64,000 bases of DNA, from assembly GCA_001247695.2 (NCBI GenBank), contig LGRX02034338.1, forward strand, positions 1 to 64,000, given 5' to 3'. Shown one piece after another: positions 19,472 through 32,867 of this stretch. The stretch is from Cymbomonas tetramitiformis (taxonomy: Eukaryota; Chlorophyta; Pyramimonadophyceae; Pyramimonadales; Pyramimonadaceae). Below the pieces are notes generated by a model. The model had not been told where the DNA came from. It was given only the letters and a program-made list of their open reading frames with translations, and did not search any database. How positions within the stretch are numbered: position 1 is the stretch's first letter; every line of letters starts with the position of its first letter. A program made the position numbers and the translations under genes.

Positions 19472-20863
19472 TCAGCCACTAGAGGTCCTCGGAGCTGGCG
19501 GCCCGGCTCGGAGCAGCGTGATTGTGAAGCAGTTGCCGGCCCCCGGGGCCGGTGGTGAATCATTCGTAGAAGAAATTGACGAATCCTCGATCACAGGAGG
19601 CTGCACCGCACCGGGGTGCTGCCAAGTGCTGCCCGACGGTGGGGCCTCGTCATCTGAAGACGATGCCGGCGACAGCGGAGGACCGTCCTCAAACAACTCG
19701 GCAGGCGGCGGCGGCCCGGGATGCCACGGCACCGGAGCCATATAGAGGCCCTGCCGTCTCTGCTCACGCCGGTGGCGACGAGGTGGAATAGCACACGGCA
19801 TGTCATGAACCATTTCAGTTGGCGAAGCCTCCGTGGCCGGGACTGCTGAGGCAGTCCACGTAGCACCACCGACCGGTGGACCCGTGCATGTGCGTGCACC
19901 GGCACCACCGACACCGGCAACGGCGTGCGGCGCGGCGGTGGCACAAATTACAAAGAGTGCGCACACCAAGGAGGAAGTGAGGAGAGACCTCGCGAACCTC
20001 GGAACGCCGTTCCCGCAGCCGTACCGTGGCCGCGGCAGTGCCACCGGGTCGTCCTCGTCGTCATCGTCGCTCGTGGCGTAACCGGTCGCGGGCTTGTAGT
20101 CCATCACGCGTTCCGGCCCCTCAACCGCGGAGAGCAAATGCATGCTCGGGGCCGGCTCGTCGGGCACCAACGCAACCCCCGTGCTCCCAATGAAATCGGC
20201 GAACGTGCGGGTGACGGGAGGGCAGAAGGGGTTCGGCGGACCGGTCCACGCTCCCCCGGACCCAACCGACGCGGGCGGGGAGTGCGCGGGCGGCCCCGAC
20301 ACCACCGGCAAGTCGGCAGTGAAGGTGTTGACGTTGAATGTCGAATCTCCCGCCGCGCGCGCCAAGTCGGAGAACTCGGTGACGGCGGACACGAGGGCCT
20401 CACCGTCCTCCTCGCAGAAAGAGCACGCGGAGAGGTCGGCGAAGATGTCCGGCTTCCCGCCCGCGAGCATGCAAAGGGCGTCGAACTCCTCGGCGTCGTC
20501 GTGGTCGATGTCATGCTGAAATTTTGCGGCCAACACCGAGTTCTCGGCCTCCTCAGCGAAAGCGTAGGCCGAGAGCCCGGTCCGGCCCCCGTTCGGGCAG
20601 TCCCGATGCCAATGCCGCGCCTTGCCCTTCGCGCACACTTGATTTTGACAGTACGGCACGGTTGCACCGGTGTCGCGATGGAATGCTACCTTCTTGGAGA
20701 TGGACTGCGACCAATTCCCCCCCTTGGGGAGGGGCGAGGCCGCGAAACGCGTCTTAATGCGGCGGTCCGGCTTGTCCGCGCGAGGAGTAAATCCCCGCGG
20801 AGCCGGTCCGGACTCGGCGGTGTCGAGGAACGCGGCCAATTGACGCTTCAAGTCGAGGACCAT
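19472..20863 (-). pseudogene. Retroelement gag-like fragment with CCHC-like knuckle
   Basis: An open frame of about 463 codons from the ATG at 20863 to the stop at 19472. The frame continues upstream without ATG to the edge of the minisatellite at about 20905, so the N-terminus is probably lost. About 70 residues in, it has YCQNQVCAKGKARHWHRDC, a C-x4-C-x7-H...C arrangement like retroelement nucleocapsid knuckles. An acidic middle (HDIDHDDAEEFDALCMLAGG), a Pro-rich part, one hydrophobic segment (LLTSSLVCALFVICATAA) and an acidic Ser-rich tail follow. It is GC-rich unlike its surroundings. No protease or RT motif is seen. A host gene with a zinc site is an alternative. Confidence 0.35.
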
Positions 20864-20905
20864 CGTCCTCAAGTCCGCGAGCTCACCGGGTCCAGACCAC
20901 TCGTA

Positions 20906-22907
20906 AAAAAGTTGTTCGAGATGGAGACAATTCTTTGTTCGAGATGGAGACCCCGCGCATCAAATTGTTCGAGATGGAGACCCCGCGCAAAAAATTGTTC
21001 GAGATGGAGACCACTCGCAAAATTGTTTCGAGATGGAGACCACTCGCAAAAAAAATGTTTCAAGATGGAGACCCCACGCAAAAATTTGTTCGAGATGGAG
21101 ACCATCTGCAAAAAGAATTCGAGATGGAGACCCCGCGCCAAAAACTGTTCGAGATGGGAACCCCGCGCCGAAAAAATTGTTCGAGATGGAGACCCCGCGC
21201 AAAAATTGTTTGATACAAAATTTGTTCGAGATGGAGCCCATTCGCAAACGAAAGAATTCGAGATGGAGACCCGCGATAAAATTGTTTCGAGGTGGTAACA
21301 CCGCGCAACAAATTGTTCGAGATGGAGACCCTTAGCAAAAAATCGATTCGAGTTGGAGACCCGCGAAAAAATTGCTCGAGATGGAGACCCCGCGCAAAAA
21401 AATGTTCGAGGTGCAGACCACTCGCAAAAATTGTTTGAGATGGAGACCACGCGCAAAACATAACGTTCGAGATGGAGACCATTCGCAAAATTAATTCGAG
21501 ATGGAGACCACCCGCAAAAAAACTTGAGATGGAGACCAAGCACGATTTCCATTCGAGATGGAGACCACGCACAATTTCCAATGCGAGTCGTGGAGACTGA
21601 GATGGAGACTGGGCACAACGCGTATCATGGCTCCACATGAGATGGAGACTAGGCACGATTTTCATTCGAGATGGAGACCATCTGCAAAAAAGAACTCGAG
21701 ATGGAGACCCTGCCCCGCACAAAAATTGTTCGAGATGGCGACCACTCGTAAAAAAGTTGTTCGAGATGGAGACCACTCGTAAAAAAGTTGTTCGAGATGA
21801 AGACAATTCTTTGTTCGAGATGGAGACCCCGCGCATCAAATTGTTCGAGATGGAGACCCCGCGCAAAAATTGTTCGAGATGGAGACCACTCGCAAAAAAT
21901 TGTTTCGAGATGGAGACCACTCGCAAAAAATTGTTTCAAGATGGAGACCCCACGCAAAAATTTGTTCGAGATGGAGACCATCCGCAAAAAGAATTCGAGA
22001 TGGAGACCCCGCGCCAAAAACTGTTCGAGATGGGAACCCCGCCGAAAAAATTGTTCGAGATGGAGACCCCGCGCAAAAATTGTTTGAGGTGGAGACCATT
22101 CGCAAAAATAATTCGAGATGGAGACCCCGCTGGAAAAAATGTTCGAGGTGGAGACCATTCGCAAAAAGGAATTCGAGATGGAGACCCCGCACAAACGAAT
22201 GTTCGAGATGGAGACCCCGCGCAAAAAAGTTGTTGTTGAAATCGAGATGGTGACCACTCACTAAAATTTGTTCGAGGTGGAGACCATTCGAAAAAAGAAA
22301 ACGAGATGGAGACCGAGCGCTAACCTTTGAGATGGAGACCATCTGCAAAAAAGAATTCGAGATGGAGACCTCCCGCAAAAAGAAATTCGAGATGGAGACC
22401 CCGCGCACAAAATTGTTTCGAGGTGGTAATAACACCGCGCAACAAAATGTTCGAGATGGAGACCCCGCGAAAAAATTGTTCGAGATGGAGACCCCGCGCA
22501 AAAACTTGTTTCGAGGTGGTGACCACCGTAAAATTGTTCGAGATGGAGACCCCGCACAAAAATGTTCGAGGTGCGCACCACTCGCAAAAAAGAATTCGAG
22601 ACGGAGACCCTTAGCAAAAAATTGATTCGAGACGGAGACCACGCACAAAAATTTATGAGAGACGGAGACCCCGCGGAAAAAAATGTTCGAGGTGGAGACC
22701 ATTCGCAAAAAAAGAATTCGAGATGGAGACCCCGCGCAAAAGAATGTTCGAGATGGAGACCCCGCGCCAAAATAATATTCGAGATGGAGACCCCGCACAA
22801 AACATTGTTCGCGGTGATGGAGACCACTAGCAAAATTCGTTCCAAGTGGAGACCGCGCACCAACCTGTGAGATGGAGACGACTCTCACCCTCGCTTGGCT
22901 GCGCAGC
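20906..22907. repeat. GAGATGGAGACC minisatellite, first block
   Basis: About 2 kb of a ~30-bp unit with the core TTCGAGATGGAGACC followed by CCGCGCAAAAA or ACTCGCAAAAA and a variable TTG/AATTG end; I estimate about 60 copies. Larger sub-blocks are themselves duplicated (20930-21240 resembles 21790-22100), so the array grew by higher-order duplication. It is open in several frames on both strands, which creates long spurious ORFs (MET/DGDPAQK-type repeats). Related blocks lie at 32868-33506, 34351-34500 and 38203-38470. Confidence 0.9.
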
Positions 22908-22912
22908 ACGCT

Positions 22913-23494
22913 TGATAAGGGCTGAGCTATGCAAGCCCTGTTATAATATTCAATATTATCAATAATCACTGTGCAGTTGAACAGCATACACAAGTGAACG
23001 TATGTGCGGGTTTGTGAGTGCAGTCTATGAATCTAGAGCTGCTGAAGCACAACGCTTCCTCACTTAAGTACCTACGTCTCCCATCATCTTAGATGGTACC
23101 GCCATTGGGTTGTGAACCCGAGACGTAGGTTGAACGACCAGCATTGTATAAACGACTAGTTCGTTCGTGCTGCGCATGCATGTTCCGTGCATGCTAAAGC
23201 GAAAGATGGTTCTTGAAGAATCGACAAGATGTATCTTTGCTCTGTCATCTTCGAGTTCGGAGTACGAACTCTCGATGACAGGGATGCCTGATGATGTGAC
23301 ATAATCATCTGGCGACATGTACAGTCATCGTCGACCGTACTGACGACTGTCATAAATGTATGACGCGACTCGACCTGTACAGTCATGATCGACCATACTG
23401 TCGAATGTCATAATAATATATGACATGACATGACATGACATGTATGACACGTATGACATGTATGACACATATGTCATCGGTCATAACCCTGACA
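22913..23494 (-). repeat. 3' LTR of element D (left copy)
   Basis: 582 bp. Contains GCCCTGTTATAATATTCAATATTATC near its left end; on the minus strand this gives a TATTATAAC-type TATA box close to the transcript-proximal LTR end. It also has many TGACA/TGTCA motifs toward the right end (TGACATGACATGACATG, 23420-23475). Confidence 0.85.
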
Positions 23495-23510
23495 GATCTC
23501 CCCTCTTAAG
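23495..23510 (-). other. Polypurine tract of element D
   Basis: Minus-strand CTTAAGAGGGGAGATC directly abuts the 3' LTR. It is similar to the CTAAGGGGGGGAGAGT tract of element A. Confidence 0.6.
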
Positions 23511-26500
23511 AGAGTTGTGACCTCACAACGGGCATACCTTTGTATATGTCTTTGATGTCTTTGTTGTTGTCGCTTCTTGCTGGTACCAGTCTTCTTACAC
23601 CGATTTGAGGCGTCCCTCATGGTGTTTTTAGGTTATTGGGGGGAACTGAGTCCACTTTAGTCCCTCACCTTACAGTTCTTAGGATGTAGCCCACCTTTCC
23701 GGAAATCGTATCGTTGAGTGACGTTCCAAGGTTCAATGAAGAGCGTTTTCGCGATACAATCCTACGCTGGATTACTGATTGATCCGCACGTTATCATGTA
23801 TGTGCTAGACGATTCAAAGCATCCGAAGTCTACGTTACGGATTATTTGCGCTAGCCGTCGTCGCTTTGCGCGATCGATGATCCCACGATTTAACAATTTA
23901 TAATCGAACGATTCTCGGCCTGATATAGTGCACCCAACTCTTCCTCCCCTCCTTAAGCTACTTTGGAGGATCCTAGGCGGATTGGGGAGCCCGATTTCGA
24001 TAATAAACGAACAAAGGGGCTTGTTTTAATGCAAACGGAGCGGCCCTGCTTAACGGAATTGGACTTATAATCCTTAACCGGTCTGCTCAACTCCTCAATG
24101 TTTTTGTCCAGTACGCACGCTTTGACGAACATCTATCGCGATGAGTGAGAATGGATTCGCCACGTACTAATGTGAAATTTATTTAGTTATGTTTGTCAAG
24201 CACAACTTAGGATCACAACTCCGTCTACCTCAGTCAATGTCTCCGGTAGCTTCGGATGACTGGCCAAGAATCCGATGACAAACCACGGTTTTGGCAAAGG
24301 TAGCATTTAGCAGTTTTTATTTATCCACAGATATGATATCTCGCATGTGTGCGTATCTGTGCAAGGGTATGATTTACACAAGGCTCACTACACCTTAGCA
24401 AGGAAGGATCAATTCCTGCTCCTGTCATATCAATTTGATGCAGGGTAAAAAATGTTAGGGATATAACCCTGCAGTTCTCGGGTTGCAGCCCATTGCACCG
24501 AAGGTGCATCGCAGTCTTTGGGATGCAGCCCTGCAGTTCTTGGGATGCAGCCCTGCAGTTCTTGGGATGCAGCCCTGATATATATATATGTGACCGTTGG
24601 ATGAAAACCTCTTGGGTACATGTTTCCACGGCCTAATTATTATTTGGTCGGCAATTATTGGCAAAAGTCATCGGCTATCAGCTTTTGACTCAGAAGCCAC
24701 AATGTTATAGAAGCTTCGACCTATTGTGATCATATGCGGCAGTTATGCTTTCAGCATACGTAGACAATATGATTATGTGGAACTTATAATCCCACTTAAG
24801 TTGCATCATGATAAATTTATCCAGGTGTTAACAAGTGTTCAGGATTTGATAAGGGGTTGACGCCCCACAAGTAAAAGGTCACTGTCTCATAAGGCTCGCC
24901 TCATGTGTGCGGCTTTGAGGATTAGTGTCCTGGTGAGGCACAGTCATGACGCTTCCTAGTCCATAATGGAGCTGGAAATGAGAATGCTTAAGATATCCGA
25001 AGACAGGAAGGCTTTTAGTTGGCCAGAGTTACTGTCAAGATGCTTAACCTTGATGGAATGGCATTCGGATATAAACTGTGTAACTATGCATGACTTATGC
25101 ATTGGTATATGACTTTGATGAATTGTTTCTTATCATGAACCTGGAAGGAATGTCGGGCAAAAAGCTAGAGTGACGGATTTACTCACTCGGCTTTGCTGTT
25201 TATGGAATTCGATGCCTGGTGGCACAACTGGCAATCCTTTGCTCAGATGCTTTCCTTAAGACATTGGCAACAACTTGTGTGCCAGCTTCTCTAGATTTGG
25301 GGAGAAACCATGGATCAACAATTTATCAATCAAAACACATGTATCAAGGTTGAATCATCGAATCCTTCAACTCTTGAATTTCGACAATCAGCATCTCAGG
25401 CTGTTGACGTCAAAGTGATGGTCGTAAGCTTACAATATAGCTTATTCGCATTTGAAAAACCATCGTTCTCCTATGTCAGTGCCCTTCATATAATATGATA
25501 GAGCCGGAGAAATATGCATCTATGATTTCTTCATAATGAACTTTATGTGTCAATAAGTCAAATAAGACTTCATTTGATGTTTCAATCGGCATGATGTACC
25601 GTGTTATCAACTTTATGGCTGCTACATACAGATGTTGGAACTTTTTATAAGATTTTTCCAAACAAAATCACAATGATGTAAATCAATTTGTGGCAGCTGT
25701 ATGAAAATGAATGAATCTATACCTTCCTCCCCTCGCAAAAAGAGGTGTATCAAACCAATCAGATGGTGATGGAGGATGTTATTTAATCATTATGCTATGT
25801 GAAAAATGATTTGATAGAGAATCAGACTGAGATTACTCATCGAATGCTTTAGAGGTAACAATGTCAATCTGAACATTGATTCTCTCTATGTCATATTGGC
25901 GATAGCCTGTCGATTTTAAATGTGGCAAATGCCAGATGATGTCAAATACAGTTGTTGGTTTTCAGTTCACATATATTTGTCAGTTCAGGATCACTATAGT
26001 GTACCCAACTTAGACAATGGTTCTGGAAAATGATTGTCATGTTGAACAAAGAAATCAGTGATGGAATCGAAGTTAACTTTGGTATCGAAGCTAATGGTTG
26101 ACTCTCCATTAAAGAAGTGTCCGTAATGACAACTTACTACGAGTTGCATTTTCGTAGTTGATGGATGGCTGAAATGGACAACCATGTTCTATTCATAAGG
26201 TATGACATGGCATTGCCTAGTGATATGTGATGATCACTTATCTCAATGGTGCCCATTTATTTTTGGGCAAACATTATTCAGAGACTTGTTATGATAAAGA
26301 AGTATGAATGATGGATGTGTCATTTCAATCCGTTAGAATTGTGACTTGTTGATGACTATAAAATTTCTGTCACTTTCCAGAATGAAGATGAACTGCGCTT
26401 GGAAACCAGCTGTAGATTGCGGTGGTCTGGCTTTTCCCAAAACTTCGTGGCCTAATGGTCGAGGCAACAAGTTTCTAAACATTCCAGAATGAACTTTCAG

Positions 26501-29500
26501 AGAGTCATGATTCTTTAATGAAGCATGCGTGTCTTATGTGTTGGAATGATGTGAACCACAAGTATGATGTCAATCTATATGTGGATGGTTTATACAATTG
26601 TATGCTATTCCACAAATAAGATAGTGATGTCAGAATGAAAACTTTGGACAGTTGCAACTCAGTACATACCTGAGTGCATTCAAATCCACTTGTATGCTCA
26701 GAATCTGAATCTAATGTACTTGTATATGTACAGGATAGAATATATTTTCTATGTGATTCTGGATTCAGGAATTAGAGTCAATGAAAAACTCCTTTCCTAT
26801 TTCAGAGGATGAAACCTTTATTCTTTAGGTGCAATACCTTATCTTTACAAGTTTCAATCGATTTTTTCAAATATGTCACTTATGGTGATCAGACTGGTCA
26901 ATTTTACAGCATAACCATTCCCCTCGCTTAAGGAGATGACTCCCATCATAGGGTGGTATTTTGGCTGTTTTCTTGACACATGGAAAACATGAGTAACTCT
27001 TGGACAATGTTGGGATAAACATCTTAGATTAGCTGTGCTTGATCGCTCTATGCCCAAGAATGACCGAAGAGATTGCTTGCCATTTTTCAGCCATATAGCG
27101 TGGAGGCTGCTTAAGAACGGTTGGGTCATAAGCTAAATAGCTATGTCAGCTATGTCGGAGGCTGAATAGCCATGATTGCACAGACTCTGTCTTTCATGAT
27201 GAATAGACCTTTGAGAAATGGTGTCTAAAAAATTCAATTGACAACAACTCAACCTTTTGGTATGATGTAGAGCTGATAATCTTTGTTGCACTTCAATTGT
27301 TTATTGTGCACTAATGAAATGCCTCGTGATATATAATCTCACAGAATAGGCATTGCTCAATGGCGATATGATCAGATATGTAATGATCAATGAAGACAAG
27401 ATGATTGGTATGGCTCATTCAGTAGGCATAATTACCTCAAAGAGATGCCAATACACGGATACATATCAAGACATAAGGGCAATAGGCTTATTGTATAGCC
27501 TTCAGGGCAACTAGCTTTTATGCTGCATTGGTCAGCTCAGTGGATTTGACCTATCTCGGTGTTGTACTCAGACCGTGGCCTGCATATTGCATTGAGTACT
27601 CTTGACACCTTTAATGATACAATCAGATGATATGTATAAAATATCAGAATGGTTGCCCTTTTCAATGATCATTGGTGGCAGAGGCTATAGTGCTTGCACC
27701 GTGTCAATATACAATTCTAGTCTGGATACATGCTAGACTGAATGTATACAATGTCTGGGTCTTCAAAATCAAGCTCATATGTATGTCATGGCTGATGATT
27801 GTATGTGTCAACTTAATGGAGTTCTGTATGGTTTGACTGTATACAGTCAGGCTTACCAAAACAAAACAATGATGCAACTTACTTGTTTTATTATTTGTCT
27901 TTATTATTTATTTGGTTTTTAGTTGTATTTCTAGCTTACCTTCTTCCCCCCTCAAGGAAGTGTATTGCTAGGCGGTTGTCAAGCGCCGTTCAAATACAAC
28001 AGAGGTCCGACCTCTATGTGATGACGTGGAAGCTTTCTATGAAGCTGTATATATAGCAGCAGTTCTCGGGTTGCAGCCCATTGCACCAAAGGTGCATCGC
28101 AGTCTTTGGGATGCAGCCCGAATTCACGTCATCAGCGTGGGTCACATCTTGCCCATGCATGTGCTGTATAAAATACAACACTACCCTCCAGCAGCGAAGT
28201 GGTTTGCTATTACCATTATCGTATGCTGTGGGATGTCAATATATGATCAGAGAGCATGGATATATATATATATGTACCATGTTTGTCAATATCGGAGAGA
28301 CTATGTCTTCTTTAAAATCCTCATGACTATATATATAATGGTGGTATACTGATGTCAACACCTTCTCTCTGAGTGATTCATTGATTTCAGATGTGATGTT
28401 GTGGCAAAAATATGTCCACGTCATTGGCACGAGTCATGTTGTGTCCATGCATACACGATCTTAGCGCAGGTCACAATACAGTGCCCGAGCATACGCGATT
28501 TTAGCGTAGGTCACATTGTGCCTCCATTTATTACATCTGAGAATATATGTTACCCATCATTGTGAGTATAGACAGCATTGTGCTGATTGCAATGCTTTCT
28601 CTGGTGACTTTTATATCACAGATTATACCAATGTGGTGATCAGTCCAGTGCAATATTTTGTCACCGGAATGTACAGGGATTGTGAATGATTGCAATCCAG
28701 CCGGAGAATAATCTCAACAGCTTGTTCTGTACTAATGAATTCATCGGAGTTGTACTTATTTCGACGATTCAAAAACCCATGTCATTGTAGTGACGACATC
28801 TCATGTGAATATATAGGGTTTTTATTAGAATGCTTTTATGTGATGTCAATATATTATGAACAATTCACTTGCATCTGAGGACAACGGAGTTACGCTTAGA
28901 AGGTCTTAAATGGTGGTCTCCCAACAGTTATCAGCTGTTATTATGGTGCCACATTCTGCCTTCTGCACTGGGACTATATCATCCAGTCTTACAACGATGC
29001 ACTTGTCCTTCCCACTCTTATGTACGGCTATAGTGCCAAAGTGTATCAGGTGGGACATATACATACATATATATATTATATAACTATCATCTTCTGATCC
29101 AGGAAATGCAATTAAGCATGGTATCAGGTTGTATGTTATGTATATAGTTCAGCATTTCAAACTTACTCGAGAATGTAAATGCTGAGCAAAAGTCAACTTA
29201 TAGTTATTGGGATATAATTTCCCATCCGAGTTTACACTTTATTAGTGATGGTGGATTCAACGTTGTACAGATTTCAACGTTATTTGTGGATGCAGTGATT
29301 TTATCAAAACCAATCCATCAGAAATTACCAGATCGGAATATAAAATGGATATATGTGTAATCCTATCCACCTTCTTCCCCCCTTGAGGAAGTGTAAAACT
29401 CATAGGCAGTCAGCTGCTTATATACCTTATAGCTTATAGCTTATAGCTTGCAGTCCTTATAGGAAGCAGATCATACAGTTTTAGGGTTGTCGCCCAACAG

Positions 29501-32250
29501 CTCTTGGGTTGTTGCCAGATGCATAATCATGTTTGTGTCAAAAACAGCATGATATGTTAATGCTAAATACGAAGTTTTACGAAATAAAACTGGTATTTTA
29601 GAGCATATATCGTTACAGTGGCCCTGTTACTCAATACAGTTTTTAGGGTGTTACTTGGTATCAGTAACCCTAATACAGGTAAAAAATAAGCAGTATAACG
29701 TTTTTGCAAAGATTTTTAAGCAAAACTGCATTTAATACCTACACGAATGTTAAGTGGTTTTCAGGAGGTGTGTTACACCCCTGACACACACATTTAATTT
29801 TAGGGTTGTTACAGGGTGTTACACATGCTGCATAAATCAGGGATTGTTATTTGATATATAAACATTCATTTTATCGAAAAAAATCAATCCGAAATTTTCA
29901 AAATGTGTTTTACGTACAGCATTTTGAGAGATTTATTGCCATAGCAATAGCGTTACCCATATATATTCAACACCTAATATCTAGGGTGTTACATGAGATA
30001 TGACATGTGTCATTATGATTTCCTGATACCTTAATAGGTATAAAATCATAATCTCACATAAAATGGGCACACATTTTTCGTTTTGAAATCATGCGTGGAG
30101 CATTTTTACCTATTTTACAGCTTTTTCAGCCGTATATATATATATATATATATATCACATCTCAGTGTGTGTGTGAGTTGCAAGCTAAACAAATGCTGCA
30201 ACTTTCTTCACTTTTGCACATGATATTTTTCATGGCACAATAGTGAATATCTCAAAATTCAACATGTATGGTGAACATGAAATATGGGTTTTTCTGATTG
30301 AAACCCATACAGGCTATTGCACTCTCTGGTGACATAAAGATAAATCAACTGCAAGTGGATTCACAGTTGTGTCAGATCCTAAGATATATTTGAATATACA
30401 CAATGAGTATATCAAGTGATATCTTTGTGTTCAAATACATCTGGACACTGCTAGATATAATCTGAGCAGTATTTACACAACACCATGTTTGTGTGTGTAT
30501 GTCCATAACCTTTGTCAGTTCATTTATGGTTGCTGATCTGAGTTGGTACATGCATGTGAGTGATCAGTTCTGCATCAACTGTCATATGCAATGTAGATTT
30601 TGATGTTGCTCCAGCGATAGTGAATATGGCATGGGCAGTGCTCAGCAGTTACCAGCTGCATATTGAGCACTGATACTGCCTTCGGGTCTGGAGATATTCT
30701 CCATCCAGCCCTACAGCATGTTGTTTAATCCTGTTACCATTACTATCGCCATCGCTGACATCCAGTACGCACATGTGTTTACTGGATGTTATCCACATTA
30801 TTGTATACATTGTTATTGATATATTCACTCTGAGTCAGTGAATGTCAATGTATAATGAATGATAGTGTTTGTGCAGTGTATAGTACTGCTGATTAGTACT
30901 AGTGTGTGTGTGTGTGTATTTGTTTGCACACACTTTGCAGTATCTTTATGGATATCACAATATCCTAACAATCATGCAGACAGTCAGTATACCACGTACT
31001 GTTTACATCTAACATGATATATATATAGTTTAGGGATTGTTGTAATTCCATGATAATCTAATTATGAGTTGATGATAAATTTTTACATGAAGCTCAGGTG
31101 AGCATTCCTTCAAATAATCCACCATAGAATGTACGTGTTACCTGGAGAGCATCTCGGCTCCACCAGGGTACGACAAAGTAATTATGGTGTTGTGATTATT
31201 GTCAGGCACCCTTTGCAACATGAATTCTAATATATACTAGCTTTCACTGCAATATGTTTGTGCTCTATGTATTACAGCTGTTATCGTGTTCAAGCTGTAA
31301 AGTATAATAAGTATGTACTATTTACAACATTGCAATCATTTAGTCATAAGATGTGTGCATGATATAGAAGTGCATGCACTGTATATTGATGATTGCTGCA
31401 AGTGGAATAATTGTATGTGTGTGTGTGCTGATCTGCACACACATGTTGTGCATAGATCATTGTGCTGCCACTTAGTATAATGCTGATGATCAAAAGTATT
31501 GTGTGGTCATCAGAACATTGGAATCTGCTGCAGTATAATGATAATGCATTCACAGCAGTATGTATGCTGACAGGCCATAAATCATTGCACGCAGTGATTG
31601 TAAACAGTGCGTAGAGATGATTTGCAATAATAGCTGATGTATGTTGTATACTGATGCGAGTGCGCTGTTGATGACAAGTATGAATTGTCGTCGCCATTCA
31701 TTAGCATATGATACAGCATATTTTTCAAGCGTGATTCATGCGGGCACACGCATGCTGCAATCAACTTCTGCAAAATATGTGACCATCGCGCAGTATGCGA
31801 CCACCGCGCATGATGCCACCTGCAATTTAGTAACAATCGCGCAGTATGCGTGTATGATGCCATATAAAAGCAATTCAGTACAATCATAAAATTGCGATAC
31901 TGCGCTGATGATTCTACCGCGCGGAAACGATTCCGCCAACAATTCATCGCATCCGCGAACATGCATATATCCGTGAACCGTTTATCGTATACATTTCATT
32001 GTTGCGCCGATATACGCCACATGCACACCTTATCGCGTATATGTGCGATCAGCTGTTGTGCAATTGCGCTGCGGAAAATCTCCTCGCACAATTATGCGCT
32101 GTCGATATGCGAACTATTATTCGGGCTGCAGATATTCAATATTTGCGAACGCTGTCGTATATGCGCCCTCCTGCAAACCTGCGAACAATATTAAATATAC
32201 TACGCGTATATCACTGCACCCACTTGAGTTCTCGAGTGTCGCGCCTGGAC
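23511..32250 (-). other. Non-coding interior of element D
   Basis: AT-rich, with no gene seen on either strand. Internal structure: five extra polypurine-like motifs (about 23939, 25721, 26917, 27944 and 29369); a 60-bp block with GTTCTCGGGTTGCAGCCCATTG and GCATCGCAGTCTTTGGG present twice (about 24472-24534 and 28058-28119); a short tandem repeat TGCAGTTCTTGGGATGCAGCCC (about 24530-24572); microsatellites (TA)n at 30133-30155 and (TG)n at 30901-30920; and a segment 31780-32000 with repeated ATCGCGCAGTATGCG. Such conserved non-coding interiors may hold packaging signals. Confidence 0.7.
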
Positions 32251-32260
32251 GAGAATACCA
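32251..32260 (-). other. Probable primer binding site of element D
   Basis: Minus-strand TGGTATTCTC lies one base inside the right LTR. Only the first six bases match the initiator tRNA-Met complement used by elements A to C, so a different tRNA may be the primer. Confidence 0.4.
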
Positions 32261-32261
32261 C

Positions 32262-32844
32262 TGATAAGGGCTGAGCTATGCAAGCCCTGTTATAATATTC
32301 AATATTATCAATAATCACTGTGCAGTTGAACAGCATACACAAGTGAACGTATGTGCGGGTTTGTGAGTGCAGTCTATGAATCTAGAGCTGCTGAAGCACA
32401 ACGCTTCCTCACTTAAGTACCTACGTCTCCCATCATCTTAGATGGTACCGCCATTGGGTTGTGAACCCGAGACGTAGGTTGAACGACCAGCATTGTATAA
32501 ACGACTAGTTCGTTCGTGCTGCGCATGCATGTTCCGTGCATGCTAAAGCGAAAGATGGTTCTTGAAGAATCGACAAGATGTATCTTTGCTCTGTCATCTT
32601 CGAGTTCGGAGTACGAACTCTCGATGACAGGGATGCCTGATGATGTGACATAATCATCTGGCGACATGTACAGTCATCGTCGACCGTACTGACGACTGTC
32701 ATAAATGTATGACGCGACTCGACCTGTACAGTCATGATCGACCATACTGTCGAATGTCATAATAATATATGACATGACATGACATGACATGGTATGACAC
32801 GTATGACATGTATGACACATATGTCATCGGTCATAACCCTGACA
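32262..32844 (-). repeat. 5' LTR of element D (right copy)
   Basis: 583 bp, the same as the left copy except for an extra G near 32791 (ACATGGTATG for ACATGTATG). The near identity indicates very recent insertion or gene conversion. Confidence 0.85.
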
Positions 32845-32867
32845 ACGCTCCACCCCGTCTGGCTGCG

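Larger units (their letters stand above)
22913..32844 (-). mobile_element. LARD-like non-autonomous LTR element D, 9.9 kb
   Basis: Complete element: left LTR 22913-23494 (582 bp) and right LTR 32262-32844 (583 bp) look identical except for one inserted G, with TG...CA ends (TGATAAGGG...CCCTGACA). A perfect 5-bp target duplication ACGCT lies at 22908-22912 and 32845-32849. The polypurine tract next to the left LTR and the primer site next to the right LTR set minus orientation. The 8.77-kb interior has no gag or pol; the longest frames are about 125 codons and lack motifs. This fits the large retrotransposon derivative (LARD) class, moved in trans. It is inserted in the minisatellite, whose units continue on both sides. 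It is the youngest datable LTR insertion here by LTR identity. Confidence 0.85.

Noticed and set aside
19925..22257. Long ORFs with METPRKN/VRDGDPAQK or LHLEQFxARG repeats on both strands
   Set aside because: They are multi-frame translations of the minisatellite and antisense of the gag-like frame, with no start context or domain.
20906..22907. CRISPR-like array of short repeats with spacers
   Set aside because: Repeats vary, spacers are short and themselves repetitive, no cas genes occur and the genome is eukaryotic. It is a minisatellite.
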